From JALZDI01 sp965653225 (GTDB lineage: Bacteria; Actinomycetota; Actinomycetes; Propionibacteriales; Nocardioidaceae): a DNA stretch of 36,075 nucleotides. The stretch lies in contig CBFGZI010000027.1 in assembly GCA_965653225.1 (NCBI GenBank), forward strand, positions 1 to 36,075, written 5' to 3'. Both the position numbers and the translations under genes were made by a program. Below the pieces are notes generated by a model. That model saw nothing but the letters and a program-made list of their open reading frames with translations, was not told the DNA's origin and made no database searches. Shown here piece after piece: positions 16,209 through 22,686 of this stretch (the first letter of the stretch is position 1; each line of letters opens with the position of its first letter).

Positions 16209-16683
16209 TCCCCGTGTGGTCGAGCTCCTCAACGACGCCCTCACCTTCGAGCTCACGGTCACCAACACCTACTTCCTGCACGCCCGGATGCTGGACAACT
16301 GGGGCTTCAACCGGCTCGGAAAGGTCTTCTACGACCTGTCGATCGAGGAGATGCGCGACGCCGACTCGCTGATCAACCGGATCCTGCTGTTCGACGGGCA
16401 CCCCAACGTGCAGAAGCTCAACCCGATCAGCGTCGGGGAGAACGCCGAGGAGATGCTCAAGCTCGCGCTCGAGAGCGAGAAGGCCGCGGTGGCGCAGTTC
16501 AACTCCTCGGCCAAGGAGTGCCACGAGCTCGGCGACCACGGCACCGCCGCGGTGTTCGAGGAGATGGTGCGCGACGAGGAGAACCACGCCGACTGGTTCG
16601 AGGGTCAGCTCGACGCGATCACGCTCGTCGGGGTGCAGAACTACCTCGCGCAGCACATCCCGGCCGGCGACGGCCCGCAGTAG
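16195..16683 (+). CDS. bfr: bacterioferritin
   Basis: A 162-residue ferritin-fold iron-storage protein. The GTG at 16195 (MQPVSPRVVELLND) is chosen over the upstream ATG at 16156 because GGAGG (16184-16188) lies six bases before it and it gives the usual Bfr N-terminus and length. Conserved features: E19 in the first helix, TNTYFLHARMLDNWG, E52-M53 (ferroxidase Glu and haem-ligand Met), and E and H in RDEENHADW. At the position of E. coli H54 this protein has D55 (EEMRDAD), so the ferroxidase site lacks one normal His ligand; the E. coli H46/E47 inner-surface site is also changed (D47, L48). It works with Bfd upstream; transcription probably ends at the hairpin 16719-16753. Confidence 0.92.
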   Translation: MQPVSPRVVELLNDALTFELTVTNTYFLHARMLDNWGFNRLGKVFYDLSIEEMRDADSLINRILLFDGHPNVQKLNPISVGENAEEMLKLALESEKAAVAQFNSSAKECHELGDHGTAAVFEEMVRDEENHADWFEGQLDAITLVGVQNYLAQHIPAGDGPQ

Positions 16684-16692
16684 CGCTCCCGT

Positions 16693-16711
16693 ATTGGCGC
16701 GGCGGTCCCCT
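16693..16711 (+). repeat. left copy of a 19-bp perfect inverted repeat
   Basis: ATTGGCGCGGCGGTCCCCT here is repeated perfectly in inverse orientation at 17923-17941. The pair brackets the AbiEi/DUF559-like gene. Next to both copies is a second shared element in direct orientation: CCCCTAC, two variable bases, then CGAACCTATTGG. Confidence 0.85.
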
Positions 16712-16718
16712 ACGACGA

Positions 16719-16753
16719 ACCTATTGGTGCTGGGGATCCCCGCACCAATAGGT
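16719..16753. terminator. hairpin between bfr and the convergent AbiEi-like gene
   Basis: Arms 16719-16730 and 16742-16753 pair over 12 bp (ACCTATTGGTGC), with GGGGATCCCC between them extending the stem after a one-base bulge. It follows the bfr stop by 36 bases and lies at the 3' end of the opposite-strand gene, so it could terminate both. The short TGTTTGG after it is weakly U-rich. It shares the CCTATTGG core with the hairpin at 17896-17930. Confidence 0.7.
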
Positions 16754-16806
16754 GTTTGGACCTGGGTTCCCCACAGACCCACAAACGTGACGCCGAAGAT
16801 GCTTGC

Positions 16807-17775
16807 TCAAGCGGCGGGACGACGTACGACAAGCTCAGGTACGGGGCGCTGAGCGCCGATCTCACGCAGCCTCAGGAGTCCGAGCGCGACCTCGTCGGGG
16901 TTCGCCAGCGCGTCGGAAGGGCTCCACGGCAGCACGAAGACTCCCCAGTACGCCAGGCCACGTTGGCGAGCCTGGGTGCGCTGGTACCCCTTCGGCCTCA
17001 GGTGCCACTTCATCGAGTCGACCTGCAGCGCCACGCCGGTACGCACGCAGTAGGCATCCGGAGTACCCACGAACTCCCCGTCCTGGGTCCAGAGCTCGAC
17101 GTTCCACTCCAGCCCGTCGACACCGCGAGCCAGTAACGCACTACGCACCTTGGCTTCGGCGACCGAGCGAATCCCCGATTCGATCTCACGCAGTACCGCC
17201 CTCGCGAGTGCGGTTCGCTGCCGAGCCGCACGTCGGACGTCCTTCACGATGTCTTCGACAGAGCAGCGACGGTCCTGGATCACCTCGGCGACGATTTCGC
17301 GGACATGGTCGCGGTTCTCCTGACGACGACAGGCGTCGACGACGGCGCGGGACAGGGGTGCCAGACGAAGGAGGCCGCGGACGACAGGAGCCGGGACGTT
17401 CCTGGTGCGTTCGATGACCACGAACCCGTGCGACGTCCGACGGCACTCGTGGGGAACCAGGAGGTGAGGGCGGGTACTCGTCCTCCGAGCAGCGACAACG
17501 CCGTACTCGGTCAACGCCGGCGTGCCGGTGACCATGCTCTGCGGTCCGGCGTACTTCAGTGAGGCGAGCAAGCGTTCCCGTCGCGTAGGGATGCCGCGAT
17601 GGGCCACGAGCACACCCGGCAGAAGTCGCTGCCACGGTCCCGCGGGACTGATGCGCCACATGATGGTCGAGTTGGGCACCCCGAGCTCGCGCAGCTCGAA
17701 GTGACGCACCACCCGCTCGTTTGCACGCATGAGCGCGTCAAGCGCGGCATGGTCGATGAACGTGCGACGAGGCAT
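16807..17775 (-). CDS. AbiEi-antitoxin-like / DUF559-like endonuclease-fold protein
   Basis: A 322-residue protein of a group common in Actinomycetota: an N-terminal winged-helix part like type IV antitoxin AbiEi (MPRRTFIDHAALDALMRANE, HFELRELGVPNSTIMWR, then PGVLVAHRG) and a C-terminal part like DUF559/very-short-patch-repair nuclease folds (GTPDAYCVRTGVALQVDSMK then WH). Related domains usually have VEVDG or VEVDS; here the acidic residue is replaced by Gln in LQVDS, so nuclease activity is doubtful. The ATG at 17775 is chosen by similarity to this group; there is no clear ribosome binding site. No toxin gene (AbiEii-like) is adjacent, so a toxin-antitoxin role is unproven. The gene looks less GC-extreme than its neighbours and is bracketed by inverted repeats, suggesting transfer. 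Confidence 0.75.
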   Translation of the reverse strand: MPRRTFIDHAALDALMRANERVVRHFELRELGVPNSTIMWRISPAGPWQRLLPGVLVAHRGIPTRRERLLASLKYAGPQSMVTGTPALTEYGVVAARRTSTRPHLLVPHECRRTSHGFVVIERTRNVPAPVVRGLLRLAPLSRAVVDACRRQENRDHVREIVAEVIQDRRCSVEDIVKDVRRAARQRTALARAVLREIESGIRSVAEAKVRSALLARGVDGLEWNVELWTQDGEFVGTPDAYCVRTGVALQVDSMKWHLRPKGYQRTQARQRGLAYWGVFVLPWSPSDALANPDEVALGLLRLREIGAQRPVPELVVRRPAA

Positions 17776-17895
17776 GGCGATGAGGGTGTTGTGCGCGGCC
17801 CTCCCGACAACACCCCGGATTGACGATCTGTGGACAGAGGTGGCCTGTGCACAGGGCCACTGGGGCGAGCAGCTACGAATCTCCACCAGCACGGG

Positions 17896-17930
17896 GGTCC
17901 CCTACACCGAACCTATTGGCACAGGGGACC
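17896..17930. terminator. hairpin downstream of the MFS gene
   Basis: GGTCCCCT (17896-17903) pairs with AGGGGACC (17923-17930), 8 bp perfect; the 19-base loop holds CGAACCTATTGG, shared with 16713-16726. It begins 34 bases past the leftward MFS stop, so it may terminate that gene, and it is also part of the repeat bracketing the AbiEi-like gene. Confidence 0.55.
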
Positions 17931-17941
17931 GCCGCGCCAAT
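17923..17941 (-). repeat. right copy of the 19-bp perfect inverted repeat
   Basis: The reverse complement of this segment is identical to 16693-16711. The two copies are 1211 bases apart and enclose one gene. No target-site duplication is evident outside them. Confidence 0.85.
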
Positions 17942-17964
17942 TGGACACCTGCCACGCGAGCGAC

Positions 17965-19230
17965 TCAGGGCTTGGGGTCTCGCGCGTCGTAGGCCAGGAA
18001 CCCCCGCTGGGTGAAGGCGGCCACCAGCACACCGACCATGCAGGCGGCCCCGCCGAGCATCAGCGCGTGCTGCTCACCGAACAGCGCTGCGGCCGAGCCC
18101 ACCACGAAGTCGCCCGCCCGGGGGCCACCGGCCACGACCACGGTGAACACCCCCTGCAGCCGCCCGCGCATCGCGTCGGGCGCCGCGGACTGCAGCATCG
18201 TCGACCGGAACGCCGCGCTGACCATGTCGGCCGCGCCGGACAGCGCCAGGCCGAGCAGCCCCACCCACAGGATGTCGGTGAGCCCGACCGACCCGACCGC
18301 CGCGCCGTACGCGACGACCGCGACCACGATCGCCAGCCCATGCCGGCGCACCCGGCTGACCCACCCCGACACCCCGAACGCGACCAGGGCGCCGACTGCC
18401 GGCGCGGCCTGGAGCATCCCGACGGTGCCGGCGGCACCGGAGTAGACCAGCACCGCCAGCGCCGGGAACACCGCACGGGGGTACGCGAACACCATCGCGC
18501 ACATGTCCACCACGAACGACGTGCGCAGGTTCGGCGCACCGCGCAGGAACCGCAGACCCTCCAGCACCGAGCTCAGCCCGGCGCGCCGCACCGCCCCGAT
18601 CGGCGGGATCGGTGGCAGCCGGAACAGCGAGTACAGCGCGGCGGTGAACGTGACCACGTCCGCGCCGTAGGCCGCGGCGAACCCGCCGAGCTTGATCAGC
18701 AGCGCCCCCAGCAGCGGGCCGACCGTGAAGCCGAGGTTGAACGTGGCCATCGACAGCGCGTTCGCCGCCGGCAGCATCTCGGCGGGCAGCAGCCGCGGGA
18801 TGATCGAGGACCGGGTCGGCTGGTTGACCGCGAAGCACGCCGCCTGCACCCCCACCACGACGTACAGCAGCGCGACGCTGTCCACGGACACCAGTGCTTG
18901 CAGCGTGAGCACCATGGACAGCAGCCACAGGCCCGTCGAGGACATCAACGCGAGCCGGCGCCGGTCCATCGAGTCGGCGATGGCCCCGCCGTACAGCCCG
19001 AAGACCACCAGCGGCACCAGCTGGCACATGCCCACCATGCCGACGGCGAACGACGAGGACGTCAGGTCGTAGACCTGGATCGCCACCGCCACCGCGGTCA
19101 TCTGCTGGCCGAGCTGCGAGACCACCGAGCCCAGCCACAGCCGGCGGTAGTCGGCCGAGTGCTGCAACGGCCGGATGTCGGTCAGCAGCCCGCGCAGGCG
19201 GGAGCGGCCCAGGGCCTGTCGCAACGGCAC
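17965..19230 (-). CDS. MFS exporter (MFS_3/EntS-like)
   Basis: A 421-residue major facilitator superfamily permease with twelve predicted transmembrane helices, most like the MFS_3 group, which includes enterobactin exporter EntS and macrolide efflux pumps. Seen: N-terminal RPLQHSADYRRLWLGSVVSQ, typical of this group, the A-loop motif GGAIADSMDRRR between helices 2 and 3, and ACFAVNQPTRSSIIPRLLP in the helix 4-5 region. It starts with GTG at 19230; no good Shine-Dalgarno is visible, so the start is not certain. The substrate is unknown. It is divergent from the small-transcript locus at 19322 and followed by a hairpin. A siderophore link to the nearby bfd/bfr is possible but unsupported. Confidence 0.87.
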   Translation of the reverse strand: MPLRQALGRSRLRGLLTDIRPLQHSADYRRLWLGSVVSQLGQQMTAVAVAIQVYDLTSSSFAVGMVGMCQLVPLVVFGLYGGAIADSMDRRRLALMSSTGLWLLSMVLTLQALVSVDSVALLYVVVGVQAACFAVNQPTRSSIIPRLLPAEMLPAANALSMATFNLGFTVGPLLGALLIKLGGFAAAYGADVVTFTAALYSLFRLPPIPPIGAVRRAGLSSVLEGLRFLRGAPNLRTSFVVDMCAMVFAYPRAVFPALAVLVYSGAAGTVGMLQAAPAVGALVAFGVSGWVSRVRRHGLAIVVAVVAYGAAVGSVGLTDILWVGLLGLALSGAADMVSAAFRSTMLQSAAPDAMRGRLQGVFTVVVAGGPRAGDFVVGSAAALFGEQHALMLGGAACMVGVLVAAFTQRGFLAYDARDPKP

Positions 19231-19321
19231 CGGCCAACTCTGTCACGGCCCTCCCGCGGCACCCTCCCCATCGCCCGGTCCCGCGCTTCGGGACACGAGC
19301 CGGCACCCGGGCGCAAAGTGC

Positions 19322-19351
19322 TTGTGCACGGCAGGAGCGCCGACGTAGATT
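19322..19351 (+). promoter_or_regulatory. promoter for a small transcript
   Basis: TTGTGC (19322-19327) and TAGATT (19346-19351) are spaced by 18 bases, a good sigma-70-type arrangement. Transcription would start near 19358, about 10 bases before a full-strength Shine-Dalgarno. Confidence 0.5.
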
Positions 19352-19384
19352 TCGGGCTACACGGGAAAGGAGGTGGTCCAGCAG

Positions 19385-19423
19385 ATGTGTTCTTTGCGGA
19401 CTCGTGAGGTGGCTGCCCACTAG
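19385..19423 (+). CDS. 12-codon ORF with a near-perfect Shine-Dalgarno
   Basis: MCSLRTREVAAH then TAG. GAAAGGAGGTG (ending at 19375) is complementary to the 16S rRNA 3' end over about 11 bases, with GGAGG 11 bases before the ATG: the strongest ribosome binding site in the window, in front of only 12 codons. A promoter lies upstream and folded RNA (19446-19548) lies downstream, but no gene follows on this strand until citrate synthase at 20881. It could be a leader peptide, a micro-protein, or a ribosome-binding decoy. I have an impression that related short ORFs occur in other actinobacteria but cannot verify it. Confidence 0.45.
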   Translation: MCSLRTREVAAH

Positions 19424-19445
19424 CAGCTCACCGGTTGTTCCGTTA

Positions 19446-19548
19446 CAGCCGCACAGCGGCTGGTGAATTCGAAGCAGTCACCCGACCCGCGGGCGCGCCG
19501 GACTAGTCCGGCCGGCTGCCTGCCGCACCGGCAGGACGCCCGCGGGTC
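19446..19548 (+). ncRNA. structured RNA candidate: hairpin plus cloverleaf-like fold
   Basis: Hairpin 19446-19462 (CAGCCGC-ACA-GCGGCTG, 7 bp). Then an 11-bp perfect closing stem, 19484-19494 with 19538-19548 (GACCCGCGGGC), encloses a 16-base perfect palindrome at 19497-19512 (GCCGGACTAGTCCGGC) and a 7-bp, 3-base-loop hairpin at 19519-19535 (CCTGCCG-CAC-CGGCAGG). The result is a three-way junction at the 3' end of the predicted small transcript. It may be the terminator, a regulatory RNA, or both; no U-tract follows. Confidence 0.5.
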
Positions 19549-19582
19549 GCTTCATGTCCACCCTCCTGGGAGCAGGGACGAA

Positions 19583-20053
19583 TTGGCGCCTCACCGCCAG
19601 GGTCGCCCGACCGCCAAGATCGCCCGGGATATTGACGCCTCACGCGACGACGGAATGACGCGTCACGAGATACTCCACAGCGGTGACGCGTCAAAGTTTC
19701 GACCGCCCCGGAGACCCCCCTCCCGTGACGCGCCAAAGTATCGACCGCTGGGAGCTAGGAAAGACAGGCAGTTATGGGGGAGCACCGCCGTGGTTCCGGC
19801 CCGTCGCCGACCTCGGCTCTCGCGCAGCAACTGACCCGATCCCAAGTCGTCGAGTGGCGCGTTCCGTCGGGACCAAACGGACACCGGGCCACCGCAACGC
19901 GCCACTCGTCGCCATGGGCCCACCGCAACGCGCCAAAGGATCGACCGCTGTCAGGGCGGGTCTGCACCCTTTCCCCAAAGGTGCCCCCCTGCAGCAGCAA
20001 CTTCGTCGGTTCCGACGCAGACGCCCGCCACCACTGGTGAGGCGCCAAGTTTC
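19583..20053. repeat. dispersed palindromic repeat array (TGACGCGTCA family), copy 1
   Basis: The stretch 19549-20061 holds no convincing gene. It carries about nine copies of a core related to the palindrome TGACGCGTCA or TGACGCGCCAAAG, in both orientations: 19583, 19632, 19656, 19684, 19726, 19853, 19896, 19927 and 20038. Several share a longer flank, AAAGTATCGACCGCTG or near variants (19736, 19937). The same family recurs at 32090-32448. The array ends just before the pdxH stop. Confidence 0.8.
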
Positions 20054-20061
20054 CGGGGACC

Positions 20062-20709
20062 TCAGGGCGCCAGCCGCTCCACGAACCACGCGTCACCGGT
20101 ACGCCGGTAGCGCAGCCGGTCGTGCAGCCGGTCCGGCCGGCCCTGCCAGAACTCCACCGTGTGCGGGTCGAGGACGAACCCGCCCCACTCCTCCGGGCGC
20201 GGCACCGGCTCCGCCTCGGGCCAGCGCGCCTGCGCGGCGGCGTACTCCTCCTCCAGCTCCTCCCGGTTCGCCAGCACGGTCGACTGTCGCGACGCCCACG
20301 CGCCCAGCTGCGCCCCGCGCGGACGGGTCGCGAAGTAGCGGTCGCTGATCTCGCCCGACAGCCGCCGGGCCACCCCCTCGACCCGCACCTGCCGCTGCAG
20401 CGGCTGCCACGGGAACAGCAGGCAGCAGCGCGGGTTCGCGGACAGCTCGCGGCCCTTGCGCGAGGCGTAGTTGGTGTAGAACACCAGCCCGCCGTCGTCG
20501 AGCCCCTTCAGCAGCACCATCCGCGAGGAGGGCGCACCGTCGGCGCCGACCGTGGACAGCACCATCGCGTTGGGCTCGGGCAGGCCGGCCGCGCGCGCCT
20601 CGGCCAGCCAGCGCGCGAGCTGGACGTCGGGGTCCTCGGCGAGGTCGGACCTGTACAGCCCCGCCGCCGTGTACTCCCGGCGCCACGCAGCCATCGACCG
20701 CTCCGTCAC
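20062..20709 (-). CDS. pdxH: pyridoxamine 5'-phosphate oxidase
   Basis: A 215-residue FMN enzyme that oxidises pyridoxine/pyridoxamine 5'-phosphate to PLP. Family features in order: MRREY-like WRREYTAAGLYRSDL, EPNAMVLSTV, SSRMVLLKG, FYTNYASRKGREL, CCLLFPWQPLQRQVRVEG, the signature RPRGAQLGAWASRQS, and the C-terminal VEFWQGRPDRLHDRLRY and ERLAP. The length is normal. I chose the GTG at 20709 because it aligns with actinobacterial PdxH N-termini and a TAGGGT -10 box ends seven bases upstream, giving a leaderless mRNA; an ATG at 20694 with GGAG six bases before it is the alternative. It is divergent from citrate synthase and provides cofactor for the several PLP enzymes in the window. Confidence 0.93.
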   Translation of the reverse strand: MTERSMAAWRREYTAAGLYRSDLAEDPDVQLARWLAEARAAGLPEPNAMVLSTVGADGAPSSRMVLLKGLDDGGLVFYTNYASRKGRELSANPRCCLLFPWQPLQRQVRVEGVARRLSGEISDRYFATRPRGAQLGAWASRQSTVLANREELEEEYAAAQARWPEAEPVPRPEEWGGFVLDPHTVEFWQGRPDRLHDRLRYRRTGDAWFVERLAP

Positions 20710-20716
20710 GTCTGCG

Positions 20717-20722
20717 ACCCTA
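20717..20722 (-). promoter_or_regulatory. -10 box for leaderless pdxH
   Basis: TAGGGT on the minus strand (TANNNT) lies seven bases before the GTG at 20709, the same geometry as at 14185-14190. It supports the GTG as the start. Confidence 0.45.
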
Positions 20723-20880
20723 ACCAAGCCACCGTCGCGACCGCCCCTGTTCGACGCGCCGACACACGGGGGACAATGACCCGGCACCTGCACGCGACCC
20801 GGCCCAGTCCGTCGGCCCAGCCCGTCGGCACGGCTCAGCTGCCAGGAGCCGACTGGACCGGCCGGAAGGGAGTCTGCCCG

Positions 20881-21984
20881 ATGCCCGAAGTCAAGCACGG
20901 CCTCGAGGGCGTGGTGGCCTTCGAGACCGAGATCGCCGAGCCGGACAAGGAGGGCTCGGCGCTGCGCTACCGCGGGGTGGACATCGAGGACCTCGCCGGC
21001 CGGGTTCCGTTCGAGAAGGTGTGGGGTCTGCTGGTCGACGGCAGCTACGAGCCCGGCCTGCCGCCCGCGGAGCCGTACCCGATCCCCGTGCACTCCGGCG
21101 ACATCCGCGTCGACGTGCAGAGCGCGATCGCGATGATCGCGCCCGCCTGGGGCTTGCGTCAGCTGTACGACATCGACGACACCCAGGCGCGTGACGACCT
21201 GTCGCGTACGGCGGTCATGGTGCTGTCGTACGTCGCGCAGGCCGCCCGCGGCATCGGCGAGCCGATGGTGCCGCAGTCGGAGGTCGACAAGGCGCAGACG
21301 ATCACCGAGCGGTTCATGCGCCGCTGGCGCGGCGAGCCCGACCCCAAGCACGTACGCGCGGTCGACGCGTACTGGACCTCCGCCGCCGAGCACGGCATGA
21401 ACGCCTCCACGTTCACGGCCCGCGTGGTCGCCTCCACCGGCGCCGACGTCGCCGCATCCCTGTCCGCCGCCGTCGGCGCGATGTCCGGACCGCTGCACGG
21501 TGGCGCGCCGTCACGCGTGCTCGGCATGATCGAGGAGGTCGAGCGCCGCGGCGACGCGATCACGTACGTGAAGGAGCTGCTCGACCAGGGCCAGCGGCTG
21601 ATGGGGTTCGGCCACCGCGTCTACCGCGCCGAGGACCCGCGCGCACGCGTGCTGCGGCGTACCGCGAAGGAGCTGTCCGCGCCGCGCTACGAGGTCGCCG
21701 AGGCGCTCGAGAAGGCGGCGCTGGAGGAGCTGCGCGAACGCCGGCCCGACCGGGTGCTGGAGACCAACGTGGAGTTCTGGGCCGCGATCGTGCTCGACTT
21801 CGCCGAGGTGCCGCCGCACATGTTCACCTCGATGTTCACCTGCGCGCGTACGGCGGGCTGGAGCGCGCACATCCTCGAGCAGAAGCGCACCGGCCGGCTG
21901 ATCCGGCCCTCCGCGCTCTACAGCGGCCCGTCCAGCCGACGCCCCGACGAGGTGTCGGGCTGGAACCCCGGCTGGGCCCGCTGA
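20881..21984 (+). CDS. citA: citrate synthase 2
   Basis: A 367-residue citrate synthase of the second actinobacterial type, condensing acetyl-CoA and oxaloacetate (or the methylcitrate variant with propionyl-CoA). Seen: RYRGVDIEDLAG near the N-terminus, H171 in EHGMNAST, H206 in GPLHGGAPS, H245 in MGFGHRVYRAEDPRA, and E298 in NVEFW where classical citrate synthases have the catalytic Asp (NVDF); I believe this Glu is usual in this subgroup. The C-terminal CARTAGWSAHILEQ is also typical. The ATG at 20881 follows GGAAGGGAG with about nine bases' spacing. The divergent pairing with pdxH is common in Actinomycetota and supports the assignment. Confidence 0.92.
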   Translation: MPEVKHGLEGVVAFETEIAEPDKEGSALRYRGVDIEDLAGRVPFEKVWGLLVDGSYEPGLPPAEPYPIPVHSGDIRVDVQSAIAMIAPAWGLRQLYDIDDTQARDDLSRTAVMVLSYVAQAARGIGEPMVPQSEVDKAQTITERFMRRWRGEPDPKHVRAVDAYWTSAAEHGMNASTFTARVVASTGADVAASLSAAVGAMSGPLHGGAPSRVLGMIEEVERRGDAITYVKELLDQGQRLMGFGHRVYRAEDPRARVLRRTAKELSAPRYEVAEALEKAALEELRERRPDRVLETNVEFWAAIVLDFAEVPPHMFTSMFTCARTAGWSAHILEQKRTGRLIRPSALYSGPSSRRPDEVSGWNPGWAR

Positions 21985-22005
21985 CCGCTCGCGACCCCTC
22001 GCCCG

Positions 22006-22686
22006 CTACTCCGGACGCAGGACGTCGAGCGCGAGCCGCAGCCGCGCCACCCGCGCGTCGAGCTCGCGCAACGCGTCGTCGAGGCCGTCGCCCTCGCCGG
22101 GCTCGGACTCGCCGAGCACCGCCAGCTGCTCCTCAACGCCGGCCAGCCGCGCGGACAGCTCGTTGACCAGCTGTTGCGAGGCCATCGGCCCGGCGTTGCC
22201 GCCGAGCAGGGTGCGCAGCAGCGACGCCTGCTCGCGCAGTTGCTTGTTCTTCAGGTACAGATCGACGAAAACGCTCACCTTGGCCCGCAGCACCCACGGG
22301 TCGAACGGCTTGGTGATGTAGTCGACCGCGCCGGCGGCGTAGCCGCGGAACGCGTCCTGCGGGTCGGCGTAGGTGGCGGTCAGGAAGATGATCGGCACGC
22401 TGCGGGTGCGCTCCCGACGCTTGATGTGCGTGGCGGTGGCGTAGCCGTCCATGCCGGGCATCTGCACGTCGAGGATCACCAGGGCGAACTCGTCGGAGAG
22501 CATCGCCTTGAGTGCCTCCTCACCCGAGTGCGCACGGACCATGCCGTGCCCCAGCGAGCTGAGGATCGCCGACAACGCGAGCAGGTTGTCGGGCCGGTCG
22601 TCGACCAGCAGGATCTTCGCCTGCGCGGCCGACGCGGAGTCGGGGCCCAGGTGAACCTGCTCCGGGCCGCCGGCGATCTCGGCCAT
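22006..22686 (-). CDS. osaB: response regulator OsaB (receiver plus C-terminal coiled coil)
   Basis: A 226-residue single-receiver response regulator. Residues 24-140 form the REC domain: acidic pair D29/D30 in LLVDDRPDN, phospho-acceptor D73 in VILDVQMPGMDG, the Thr in FLTATYA and the Lys in YITKPFDP. After a short linker, residues 145-226 are Leu/Glu-rich with heptad-like spacing (KNKQLREQASLLRTLLGG, then VNELSARLAGVEEQLAVLGE), a probable coiled coil; there is no DNA-binding domain. Its ATG overlaps the osaA stop by one base (TGATG), so it is translationally coupled to the kinase. Order and architecture match osaAB of Streptomyces, which is needed for osmoadaptation. Confidence 0.88.
   Translation of the reverse strand: MAEIAGGPEQVHLGPDSASAAQAKILLVDDRPDNLLALSAILSSLGHGMVRAHSGEEALKAMLSDEFALVILDVQMPGMDGYATATHIKRRERTRSVPIIFLTATYADPQDAFRGYAAGAVDYITKPFDPWVLRAKVSVFVDLYLKNKQLREQASLLRTLLGGNAGPMASQQLVNELSARLAGVEEQLAVLGESEPGEGDGLDDALRELDARVARLRLALDVLRPE

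Noticed and set aside
16807..17775. Full AbiE toxin-antitoxin system
   Set aside because: Only an antitoxin-like N-terminal domain is seen and no nucleotidyltransferase toxin gene is adjacent.
19366..19380. Fragment of an antisense 16S rRNA 3' end
   Set aside because: Similarity is limited to the Shine-Dalgarno-like AAAGGAGGTG stretch and a few flanking bases; no further rRNA sequence follows, so it is read as a ribosome binding site.
19463..19834. Open frame in the same frame after the TAG of the 12-codon ORF (possible stop-codon readthrough protein)
   Set aside because: It runs through the cloverleaf and palindromic repeats, has no domain-like composition, and nothing indicates recoding.
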